Of a stretch of DNA of 64,000 nucleotides, positions 24,901-31,717 are shown piece after piece. The DNA is taken from NCBI RefSeq assembly GCF_900141865.1, contig NZ_FQYW01000009.1, positions 1 to 64,000 on the forward strand, in the 5' to 3' direction. How positions within the stretch are numbered: position 1 is the first letter of the stretch; each line of letters begins with the position of its first letter. The notes under the pieces were generated by a model. It searched no databases, was not told the DNA's origin, and saw only the letters and a program-made list of their open reading frames with translations. A program made the translations under genes and the position numbers. The stretch is from Anaerovibrio lipolyticus DSM 3074 (GTDB lineage: Bacteria > Bacillota > Negativicutes > Selenomonadales > Selenomonadaceae).

Positions 24901-25626
24901 CCCACCACTTAATTCTTCACCATTTTCATCAGTTGTAACATCATTTATAGCAATTCCTAAGGCATGACCCAATTCGTGACGGAAAATTGCTATATAGTCA
25001 GCCGCATGTTCGTTTGTAGGTAACACCGTATCCCCGTCTACCCACCATCCATCAATGGCACCTTCACGATGAGCCCCCATATATTTACCAATAATTATTC
25101 TACTATAAGCATAATCACCAGCTGGAAACGGATCTTCTGAGGCAGCTAAATCAAAGGTAATGGGCGTCAGATTACGTATTCCCTGAAATGACTCTGTAAT
25201 ATAGTTTGTATTTGGATATACCATTTTATCTGTAGTTCCATTGGCAGTGAAAAAATTAGAAAGGGCCGAGGCATTTTGAAGATCTTCTTGGGTAGTAACA
25301 TAAATTTGCCACGGAGTAGAATTTTTTCCCCTGAGGCTAAGCATATCCGTCCAATAATAAAGTGCTTTAAGGCTACCTTTTACCAGTGATTCATCCAGCT
25401 CATATTCGGCTGGTGTAATAAAGTAATCCCCTTCATAGCCTAAGCCCTCATCTTGATGCAATATATTAAGCTCTGCTACCGGTATGCCACCATAGCTAAC
25501 AGTCCAGGTGTCAGCCTCTTCAGCCGCCTCTGTCCAGGAAGGCGCACTAATAAGACTGGTTAGAATAGCTGTTACCAGCATTGCTTTCTTACTGTTGGTT
25601 ATTTTCCTACCCTTAACTCGTTTCAT
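21922..25626 (-). CDS. Autotransporter with metallopeptidase-like head and beta-barrel
   Basis: A 1234-residue type V secreted protein. The N-terminus has a basic start, a hydrophobic core (MLVTAILTSLIS) and a probable cleavage near WTEAAEE. Residues ~40-400 look like a zinc peptidase head: HELGHALGIAIND begins at His217 and gives HExxH plus G224. The third ligand position of a metzincin (HExxHxxGxxH) is Ile227, so the zinc site is atypical or the third ligand lies elsewhere. Residues ~420-860 are beta-helical passenger repeats. The last ~280 residues are an autotransporter barrel, starting near NDFWFKVARNWGEG and ending FRRMW with the usual terminal aromatic. A GGAGGG site precedes the ATG. 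The adhesin gene follows after 112 bases. Function is probably a cell-surface or released peptidase/adhesin; the substrate is unknown. Confidence 0.85.
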   Translation of the reverse strand: MKRVKGRKITNSKKAMLVTAILTSLISAPSWTEAAEEADTWTVSYGGIPVAELNILHQDEGLGYEGDYFITPAEYELDESLVKGSLKALYYWTDMLSLRGKNSTPWQIYVTTQEDLQNASALSNFFTANGTTDKMVYPNTNYITESFQGIRNLTPITFDLAASEDPFPAGDYAYSRIIIGKYMGAHREGAIDGWWVDGDTVLPTNEHAADYIAIFRHELGHALGIAINDVTTDENGEELSGGNIPVNDKNEYYKRFDDSLNNWSSHLVDQNLNPAKPGMQIMTSDFFNDLKKDHPEVKESDYFIVDNGEGDNGDNLTGRQGYAFFIGSDVTAALDGGTFYGVNGLPVKGWEKEDGIFTFEGSHIETAGIMSHRSYRNYTTFLEAELAVMNDIGYDIDRKAYYGRSIYNNGRTLINTQGYFARNADGTAYLNNTFSKVPLGIGLHIYGYDNNITQAANILTVGDGGTGVRVDGVNNTLIIPENTEIHADGYRGNGILVAYGRNHTVNQAGTVTANGEGGTGIRFDFGSNLLGAPDSEYRGSYIRYSRDIDDDGNITEAENLKLTKMDSDEFNSVADELNGPMVDNYNLSGTLSGDENAIYIGKNAFVKNININDGAKIYGNITSDWKQFGDAAYEGAYDEDEDNDNRDVLRLQYKGNFGKNGYWYSDYIPDLVTNLNFNTNLTYNGDITGEDNMKVNVNNGTLTYNGTANVVSVNVAEDAALYGGNFIVNEISDDDFASDFTDDTTGNFYNYGSIGANSENSNMNIEGNLVSNGELRGFAGGDNGQIIVDGKASINGSMLSVTNALPNEQMEVLQADEIEGTLGNTTKPYAATGMLNTIGIIDGTTLKVTTSASNNLGPIDSTQQQAYDAMTDMQLHLSANGDGRVNEMRDLYSMDSGEAKAALTAIASSPAPNNMVMTQSNTMTSHLLSARLSEAFASKEVKVAIPTSKLDDGKDDKALTMDMKLAQPVDNDFWFKVARNWGEGSGSSYYQGTTMAGGWDRAYGKHWRAGAFVSYGQFSFADNLSHNGVKDTRVGLYGGYSNGPHNGYVYLDYGWINNDLTRRLTGLDLQAKADYNSRILELGGEYKYDLNAKNMKIWHISPYANVQLSQLWQDGYTERGAGIFGHRVDSQSNTYFAGGLGLEFKRYLSKGSYALRLGVKHAFTGADPKFTYGYVGNDTKRYELRGQQDKTHFIMSIGGEAEFAPGWTLAGDLAFQKGSHDKDIMASVTFRRMW

Positions 25627-25831
25627 AATGCTCCCTCCATATATATCAAAGATTGCTATATTTTTAGTTAAAAAACATACTTTTATAATTATTATCGAAA
25701 TAATAAGAATTATAATTTACTACTTCCCTATACTTATATACGATTGATATTCTATTATCTTACAAAAAACTAACTTGAGAATTGAACTTATCTTATCACC
25801 GACTGACAGCAACATCAGTAAATGGATATAC

Positions 25832-25862
25832 AAAAAGAGAGCACATCTGCTGATATGCCCTC
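25832..25862 (-). terminator. Terminator of the sigma-factor operon
   Basis: On the reverse strand an 11-bp stem with two G-U pairs (25852-25862 with 25837-25847), tetraloop AGCA and a run of five T (25832-25836) lies about 40 bases past the sigma-factor stop codon. It separates the regulatory operon from the autotransporter gene. The remaining AT-rich 25627-25831 presumably holds the autotransporter promoter, but no convincing -35/-10 pair stands out. Confidence 0.85.
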
Positions 25863-25900
25863 CTTAAATAGATTTTTGAGGTAATACTGTTATTACTTTC

Positions 25901-26449
25901 TTATGTTTTTTCTAAAATTGTTTTCAACCGTTCACGGGCCTGCTTTAAGGCTACACGTACAGAGCTGGGAGCCATGCCTAGGGCTTCTCCGATTTCATTG
26001 GATTTCATGTTCATCCAATAGGTCATTTCCAAAATCTTCTGCTCACGCTCAGGCAGCTGCATAATTGCAGCCTTTAGCTCATCGTCCTGCTCCTTGTCAA
26101 CATACTGCTGCTCTGGTGTAGCCTGCTGATCCGCCGGGTCAAAGCCCTCATCCCAGGAGGTATGGGCAGTATAAGCCTTACTCCCGTAGTGTTTGTTTAC
26201 CACATTTTGGGCAATGCGAAAGAGCCAGGTGGAAAAGGCTCCCCGTTCCGGATCATAATCTCCCAGATGCTCATACATATTAAGAAATGTTTTACTGACA
26301 AATTCGTCAGCTAAAGAGCTGTCCTTTGTTTTTCCCAATAGATACTGATATACCCGAGGAAAATAATAATCATATAACTCTGTAAATGCTTCTTCATCAG
26401 TGATGGCCTGCCTGGCCCGCTGACTCCAATACAACGTGCTGGAAACCAT
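25901..26449 (-). CDS. ECF-type RNA polymerase sigma factor
   Basis: A 182-residue sigma-70 family protein containing only regions 2 and 4. Region 2 is seen in AFTELYDYYFPRVYQYLLG and AFSTWLFRIAQNVVNKHY. Region 4, with its helix-turn-helix, is PEREQKILEMTYWMNMKSNE to SSVRVALKQARERLKTIL. A linker of about 40 residues is rich in D/Q. The preferred start is the ATG at 26449, eight bases after AAGGGAG. A TTG at 26470 would overlap the upstream gene but has no spaced ribosome-binding site. It is the last gene of a STAS/PP2C/HATPase operon, so it is the likely output held by the HATPase kinase. Partner-switching control is classical for SigB-type factors and less usual for an ECF-sized one. The regulon is unknown. 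Confidence 0.85.
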   Translation of the reverse strand: MVSSTLYWSQRARQAITDEEAFTELYDYYFPRVYQYLLGKTKDSSLADEFVSKTFLNMYEHLGDYDPERGAFSTWLFRIAQNVVNKHYGSKAYTAHTSWDEGFDPADQQATPEQQYVDKEQDDELKAAIMQLPEREQKILEMTYWMNMKSNEIGEALGMAPSSVRVALKQARERLKTILEKT

Positions 26450-26466
26450 AGCTACTGCTCCCTTAA

Positions 26467-29007
26467 TCAAATCATTTTCTTTCTGATAGTGAGTATATTT
26501 TTCTTTCCCTGGCGTTCATAGGATATATTATCCACTTTTTTCTTTACCAAATATATGCCAAGCCCGCCTATTTCCCTGTCCTTCAGGGCAGCATCAATGT
26601 CTGGGTCATCCTTTTCCAATGGATTATACGGAACCCCTTCATCGATAAATTTAAGCTCAATTTCCGACGGTTTACCATAAAGCTTACCTTTTATAATTGC
26701 CACTGCTTCCTTGTCCTTATATGCATATTCTGCAATATTGACAAATATCTCCTCCACCACCAGCATCAGCTGATTTATTGAACGCTCTGAACAATCGATG
26801 GCACGTGATATTTCTGTAATAAAGGATACAATTTTAGGCAATTCCTCAACTTTTGCTGGAATAACTATTTCTTTTTCCGAGTCCATATCATCACATCCCT
26901 TATAATATAGAACCAACATGGTAATATCATCAGACTGCTCCACATTTTCTCCCGTTCCCTTTATGTGACTTATAACAGCCTCATTCATGCCCTTAATGAT
27001 TTCCTTCGGAGCTGTTTCTGTACCCATTTCCCTAAGTACATGCTCCATTCTTTCCTTGGCAAAAAAATCCTGATTTCCATTTAAGGCACCTGTTACACCA
27101 TTTGTGTAGAGGAATAAAAAGCTATTTTGCTTTAGATGTATTTTATTTTCAGTATTCTTCCAGTTAGCTTTTACACCTAAAACTGCATTTGTTTTGAAGG
27201 AAGGTAAATATGATATTGCTTCTCCATCCATCAAAGCAGGTGGATTATGGCCACAATTTACATAAGTAAACTCTCCTGTTTCAATATTTAATATTCCGGC
27301 AAAGACAGAAACAAAATAGTTTTCTTTATTGGCGTCAATAATCTGATTATTGGCATAATATAAAGCAGCTTCCAGGGTAACCCCCTTCTTCATTGCGCTT
27401 AAAATATTATTTTTAATTACTGTCTTTACTCCAGCCATAAACAAAGCTGCTGGAACTCCCTTATCGGAAACATCGCCTATGGTTACTGCCAAATACTTTT
27501 CATCAATTAAGTAATAATCGTAGAAATCTCCCCCCACCTCTTTAGCTGTATACATAGCGGCAGCCAATGAAAATTCATCTCTTGGTGGTAATGGAGAAGG
27601 CAACAGGGATATTTGAATGTTGGTAGCAGCAGAAAGCTCCGCCTCAACACGGGATTTTTCCTTGGCTCTATAGGCAATTTCCTGGGTATAGTGGTTAAGG
27701 GCATCGGTCATTTTATTAAAGTTTTCTGCCAGCTGCTCCAGTTCATCACCAGTATGTATCTGAATTTTGTATTGGAAATTTCCCTTGGCTATTTCATCCG
27801 CCCCAGCCATAAGGGCATATACAGGCTTGGAAACCCGTGTGGCAATTTTGGCACTGCAATATAAAATAAGGGAAAACAACACCAATGATATGACGATAGT
27901 TAAACCGCCCATCAATAAAATAATACGTGCAAATGATGTGTAGAAAATATTCATCTGCTCTACCATCCGATGTTGGGCAGTTACAGCATCCTTCATTACT
28001 TCTTCCTTTGATACGAGGGTCCCCATACACCAGTCAGTATTGTCAATAGGAGCGTAGGATAGGAAATATTCTTCGTTGTCTACAAACACCTTTTCATATC
28101 CTGTAAAGCGCTGACGCATCCGCTTTAAGACCTTGTTAGGAGGAAAAAATGACTTTTGGACGGTACTCAAAAGAATTACGCCCTTTTTATTTATAATAAA
28201 GCTCTCATGAACCTTTCCCTCTTCTTCCTGAATAAATAAGTTCTTTGGGGAACAGTCCACTCCTAAAACACCAGCTATACCATTTTGATCAAAGTACGGC
28301 ATAACACAGGAAATAATTTTTACTCCCGTTATTGAGGTATATACATCACTAAATACAGGTTCCTGGCTATTCATTCCCTCTGTATACCAGCCACGCTTAC
28401 GGGCGTCATAAGTATCACGCCATTCCTCACGGCTGAGTATGGCAACATACCCCTTTTCATCGGAAGTATCATAATAAATGGTATAGCCATTTTTGGAAGC
28501 AACAAAAACATTTACATAATACAATCCCAAGGATTGCATTTGCTCCCCTATATTTGATACCAGCTGAATTTCCTTTTCCAATTCAGGAGTTATCCCCTGG
28601 GACTTAAGCTCAGGACTAAAATGAACATAGGGTATTCCGCCAGGAAGATTTCCATCGGCAGCATTAGGAAGCTTCTTAAGCTCGTAGTTTTGTGGTGATT
28701 TTAATATCTCAGAAACTTCATTGGAAAGGTATTTTACATCCTCTTTTATGGCGTTTACTTCAAAGGATACTGTTTCGGACTTTAATTCCACAGACCTGTC
28801 CATAGTTTCCTGGGTCTGTTCCTTGGCAAAATCCCTGTTATAATCAGCTACAACGACGGTTGCTTCTTCCTTATTGGCATTAAAAGAATCCCATACCCCG
28901 TATAACCCATAAAAAAGGGAAGACCCCAAAAACAGGAAGCTCAATAAGCTGCCCAGCAGCATCAGCATAAACAATCTCTTTTTTATGTCCAGCTTCATTG
29001 CTTCCAT
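26467..29007 (-). CDS. Cache-HAMP-PP2C phosphatase fused to RsbW-like HATPase
   Basis: About 846 residues. In order: membrane segment (~12-34), extracytoplasmic Cache-type sensor (~40-340), second membrane segment (IILLMGGLTIVISLVLF), HAMP (~385-435), SpoIIE/RsbU-type PP2C phosphatase and a C-terminal GHKL ATPase. The PP2C motifs are EVGGDFYDYYLID, IGDVSDKGVPAALFM and QSDDITMLVL. The ATPase has N-box EEIFVNIAEYAY, then DEGVPYNPL and GGLGIYLVKK. The PP2C part should dephosphorylate a STAS antagonist. The HATPase part resembles anti-sigma kinases such as RsbW that phosphorylate the STAS protein or bind the sigma factor. Having both opposing activities in one chain is notable. The start overlaps the upstream stop codon (TGATG at 29007); an in-frame ATG at 28998 is equally possible. 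The sigma gene follows immediately. Confidence 0.88.
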   Translation of the reverse strand: MEAMKLDIKKRLFMLMLLGSLLSFLFLGSSLFYGLYGVWDSFNANKEEATVVVADYNRDFAKEQTQETMDRSVELKSETVSFEVNAIKEDVKYLSNEVSEILKSPQNYELKKLPNAADGNLPGGIPYVHFSPELKSQGITPELEKEIQLVSNIGEQMQSLGLYYVNVFVASKNGYTIYYDTSDEKGYVAILSREEWRDTYDARKRGWYTEGMNSQEPVFSDVYTSITGVKIISCVMPYFDQNGIAGVLGVDCSPKNLFIQEEEGKVHESFIINKKGVILLSTVQKSFFPPNKVLKRMRQRFTGYEKVFVDNEEYFLSYAPIDNTDWCMGTLVSKEEVMKDAVTAQHRMVEQMNIFYTSFARIILLMGGLTIVISLVLFSLILYCSAKIATRVSKPVYALMAGADEIAKGNFQYKIQIHTGDELEQLAENFNKMTDALNHYTQEIAYRAKEKSRVEAELSAATNIQISLLPSPLPPRDEFSLAAAMYTAKEVGGDFYDYYLIDEKYLAVTIGDVSDKGVPAALFMAGVKTVIKNNILSAMKKGVTLEAALYYANNQIIDANKENYFVSVFAGILNIETGEFTYVNCGHNPPALMDGEAISYLPSFKTNAVLGVKANWKNTENKIHLKQNSFLFLYTNGVTGALNGNQDFFAKERMEHVLREMGTETAPKEIIKGMNEAVISHIKGTGENVEQSDDITMLVLYYKGCDDMDSEKEIVIPAKVEELPKIVSFITEISRAIDCSERSINQLMLVVEEIFVNIAEYAYKDKEAVAIIKGKLYGKPSEIELKFIDEGVPYNPLEKDDPDIDAALKDREIGGLGIYLVKKKVDNISYERQGKKNILTIRKKMI

Positions 29008-31160
29008 CACCCTTTAACGCCATTATATTTTACGGCCACCATGGTTATATCATCAGATTGCTTTGCTTTACCAACAAATTTAGCAACATCCTGCCTTACG
29101 CTGTTTATAGTTTCCTTAGGAGAACTATCTCCCAAGTCTTTCAATATCTCCTCCATACGCTCCTTGGAATACATTTCCTTATCTTCATTCATGGCTTCAG
29201 TAACGCCATCTGTATAAAGGAGCAACAGGGAATCAGGCTTCAGCATAATGCTTTGCTGTTTATATTCAATGCCTTCCATAAATCCCATCATAGGACACTT
29301 TCCCTTTGGCAGATACAAAAGCTCCTTATCATGGAGAAGAACAGGTGCGTTGTGGCCAGCATTTACGTAAATCAGTTCACCAGTTACTGTATTCAGGACA
29401 CCAGTCCATACAGTAACAAACATACCATCATTACTGAGCTGTGAACACTGATCATTAGCCAATGTAACTGCATTAGCCAATCCATCCTGATAATACAAAT
29501 TAATACAATTTTTGAGTATAATCCTTGAAACTACCATGAAAATAGCGGAAGGAATCCCCTTATCAGATACATCTGCTATGGTGAAGGCCAAATGGGTATC
29601 ATCCAAATAGTAGTAGTCATAGAAATCTCCACCGACCTCTATGGCAGGCTGCATATCAGCATCGAGAGAAAAAATTGATGATGTGATTCCTCCCTCAGGA
29701 AGCATTCCCTTCTGGATTTTTGTGGCTACGTCAAGACCAGCTGTAACTTCAGCCTGTTCCTGGGTTACTCTGGTCAGATCATCCATATATTTATTGAGAT
29801 CCTTGGTCATGGCATTGAATCTGTCAGCCAAAAGCTCAATTTCATCGCCGGAGTTAATTGAAAGCTCATCCGAGAAGTTTCCCTCAGAAATATGTTTTAC
29901 ACCTTCTGATAATTTTCTGATAGATTTTGAAAAATGCCCCGCCATAGGACGGCTTACCAAAATGATTGAAATTAATAACAGAATAAATGCAATTAGACTA
30001 ATTGTTCGAACACCGGAAAACACAAGCTGTAATTCATTTTGTATTTCCTTAAATTCTGATTTCACCAAATATCCAATATAGTCTGCTGGTTCCTGAACCT
30101 CATTGTAGGAAATAAGCTCTCCTAAACTCCAGCCCTGTGAACCCACAGGTGCATATACCAAAAAATAAGAGTCTTCGTAAATATCAACTACTGTGGAGCC
30201 TGTTTCTCCTGCAGTCATACTTTGAGCAGCTTGGGCCAATGATTCAATACCGGAATTGCGCAAATCAAAGTCGGAACGGTCTGTAGCCAAATCCTCCACG
30301 GATAAAGAGGAATAAATCACATGGCCTTTGGAATCCAGTAAAAAGCTGATATCACTCTTATCTCTTGTATTGTCTTCCATAGCCGCAGACAAGGTTGATG
30401 ACGGAATTGAAACACCCAATACACCGGCTATTCCATCCTTATCCTTATATGGCATGGCAACAGATAACATTGCTCTGCCACCTGCTGAAGAATATAACGG
30501 AACATATAATGGTGCATCTTTTATTTCAGCCTGCATTACATATTTATACCAGCTTCTATCCCTGGCATCATAGTCTCTGGTCAGAGCCGCTTGGGGCAAA
30601 TTAACCTTGTCATTATCATTCGGCAAGATATCCATGCGAAGGCTCCAGCCATTCTTGGAACCAATGTAAAAAAACAAAGGTCGGGCCTTTTCCCCCTTAC
30701 TTAAATTATGCAGAGTAGCATTCAAATCGTTGGCAACCTCAACAGCATATTGAGGTGAATAATCATCTGCTCCCGGTAGATAATACCATTCACCGCTGTA
30801 CACCGTCTCAGTGCGTGGATCCTTAGGTATAATACTTTTATTTTTGATTGATGAATCTGATATCTGGCTAATTTTATCGGATAATATTATTAAATTACCC
30901 TCCATTTCGCCAATGATCTCATTAATGTGATAAGCCTTTAAGCGAATAATATTTTCCAGTCGTTTGCGGGCCAGCTTCTGAGAATAGTTTACAGCTTCAT
31001 CGCTTACCCCCTGAGCCATGGTAAAGGCCTGTTTGTCCAAGGTATCATAGGCTGTATTCAGCCCCAAGGTCAATATAGCCCCCAAAAGCACAGCGGTAAT
31101 TAACCCGGAAATGCCCATGAGAAGCAATATTTTACGTCTAATATCCAACTTCACAGACAT
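29007..31160 (-). CDS. Membrane sensor PP2C (SpoIIE/RsbU-type) phosphatase
   Basis: 717 residues. A short cytoplasmic start and membrane segment (~12-32) precede a large extracytoplasmic double-Cache-like sensor (~38-350; it contains YDARDRSWYKYVMQA, typical of dCache domains). A second membrane segment (TISLIAFILLLISIILV), a HAMP domain, a short coiled linker and a C-terminal PP2C domain follow. PP2C motifs are EVGGDFYDYYYLD, IADVSDKGIPSAIFM and QSDDITMVAVKY. It should dephosphorylate the STAS antagonist encoded 39 bases upstream in response to an external ligand, probably a small organic molecule as for other Cache sensors. ATG follows GGGGAGGAA closely; a GTG two codons later has better spacing. 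It is part of the operon ending in the sigma factor. Confidence 0.88.
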   Translation of the reverse strand: MSVKLDIRRKILLLMGISGLITAVLLGAILTLGLNTAYDTLDKQAFTMAQGVSDEAVNYSQKLARKRLENIIRLKAYHINEIIGEMEGNLIILSDKISQISDSSIKNKSIIPKDPRTETVYSGEWYYLPGADDYSPQYAVEVANDLNATLHNLSKGEKARPLFFYIGSKNGWSLRMDILPNDNDKVNLPQAALTRDYDARDRSWYKYVMQAEIKDAPLYVPLYSSAGGRAMLSVAMPYKDKDGIAGVLGVSIPSSTLSAAMEDNTRDKSDISFLLDSKGHVIYSSLSVEDLATDRSDFDLRNSGIESLAQAAQSMTAGETGSTVVDIYEDSYFLVYAPVGSQGWSLGELISYNEVQEPADYIGYLVKSEFKEIQNELQLVFSGVRTISLIAFILLLISIILVSRPMAGHFSKSIRKLSEGVKHISEGNFSDELSINSGDEIELLADRFNAMTKDLNKYMDDLTRVTQEQAEVTAGLDVATKIQKGMLPEGGITSSIFSLDADMQPAIEVGGDFYDYYYLDDTHLAFTIADVSDKGIPSAIFMVVSRIILKNCINLYYQDGLANAVTLANDQCSQLSNDGMFVTVWTGVLNTVTGELIYVNAGHNAPVLLHDKELLYLPKGKCPMMGFMEGIEYKQQSIMLKPDSLLLLYTDGVTEAMNEDKEMYSKERMEEILKDLGDSSPKETINSVRQDVAKFVGKAKQSDDITMVAVKYNGVKG

Positions 31161-31199
31161 TTCCTCCCCATAAATACTACAGACTAATAATTATCACCA

Positions 31200-31528
31200 T
31201 TAAGGCAGCTGTTCGACTGAATCTATCATGGTTACAAGCATATCCATATTGGAGTCTTCAAGAATCTCCTTTACAAATCCATCTGCACCGCAAATGACAA
31301 ATTCTTTTCCATCTGCCTTGGATTTTTTGGCAAGTCGTAAGAGAACACGGATACCAGCAGAGGAAATATATTCCAGTCCTGATAAATCCGCCGCCATTTT
31401 TGCAGCGGCAGCCATAGTTTCCTCAGCCTTTGAGCCAACATCCTCGGCATTAACTCTGTCCAGTCTTCCCTGTAGAAATAAAACTGACCATCCTTTTTTT
31501 CCTCTATAGAAATATTAATATCTTCCAC
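31200..31528 (-). CDS. STAS anti-sigma factor antagonist, needs -1 frameshift
   Basis: Read straight from the GTG at 31528, which has a strong AAGGAGG site eight bases upstream, the frame gives MEDINISIEEKK and then nonsense, ending at 31271. Shifting by -1 at the heptamer A AAA AAG (31493-31499) gives ...EEKK-GWSVLFLQGRLDRVNAED and on through LEYISSAGIRVLL to the stop at 31200. The product would be 109 residues, the usual length of an RsbV-type STAS protein. ISSAG carries the phosphorylatable serine. The STAS frame alone has a stop at its 5' end and no start codon until MAAAAKMAAD (31415), which would lose the first strands and helix. The shift could be programmed, a true mutation (A8 to A7) or a sequencing error in the A run. 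The gene heads the operon with two PP2C phosphatases and the sigma factor. Confidence 0.75.
31493..31499 (-). other. Slippery heptamer A AAA AAG in the STAS gene
   Basis: The heptamer is in exactly the X XXY YYZ phase of the zero frame (codons GAA AAA AAG), as at the E. coli dnaX -1 site. An AGAGGA sequence lies directly upstream, closer than the ~10 bases used by dnaX. Downstream only a weak stem (GTCAGT with ACTGGAC) is seen. It may be functional or just a homopolymer where a base was lost. Confidence 0.5.
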
Positions 31529-31594
31529 GTTTCTTCCTCCTTAAAATATCTCAGTACAAAACATAATCCCCAAAAGTAATCAAGGGAGTATATA

Positions 31595-31640
31595 TAACTT
31601 AGCCCCTTGTCTAAGTTCATTTAGGCAAGGGACTCTAGTT
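31595..31640 (-). terminator. Terminator hairpin of the export operon (copy of 831-879)
   Basis: TAACTTAGCCCCTTGTCTA pairs with TAGGCAAGGGACTCTAGTTA across an eight-base loop. It lies about 80 bases after the tolC-like stop and before the STAS gene. Sequence and position relative to an NASKQEITIE coding tail are shared with the hairpin after the giant adhesin, so the two are a duplicated segment. Confidence 0.65.
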
Positions 31641-31671
31641 ATATTAATCTTTTCTTAACTATTACTATTCG

Positions 31672-31710
31672 TTATTCAATTGTAATTTCCTGCTTTGAAG
31701 CATTTATTGC
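31672..31710 (-). pseudogene. Relic of an adhesin gene 3' end
   Basis: Starting seven bases after the tolC-like stop codon, the reverse strand encodes INASKQEITIE and a TAA. This is the same tail as the giant adhesin (NASKQEITIE stop at 909). Similarity continues through the non-coding CGAATA-TAAT stretch and the terminator hairpin, about 115 bases in total with few differences. There is no ribosome-binding site or start, so this is a remnant. It suggests that an adhesin gene once followed tolC in the export operon and was deleted, or that a small piece was copied here. Confidence 0.7.
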
Positions 31711-31717
31711 ATTCTAA

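Noticed and set aside
31271-31528. The 85-codon frame from the GTG at 31528 as a protein of its own
   Set aside because: After residue 12 it shows no STAS pattern, while the -1 frame does; it is the zero-frame fragment of a frameshifted gene.
21810-31717. A TpsB/FhaC partner transporter for the adhesin
   Set aside because: No POTRA-plus-barrel protein is present; the only outer-membrane proteins seen are the autotransporter barrel and the TolC-type channel.
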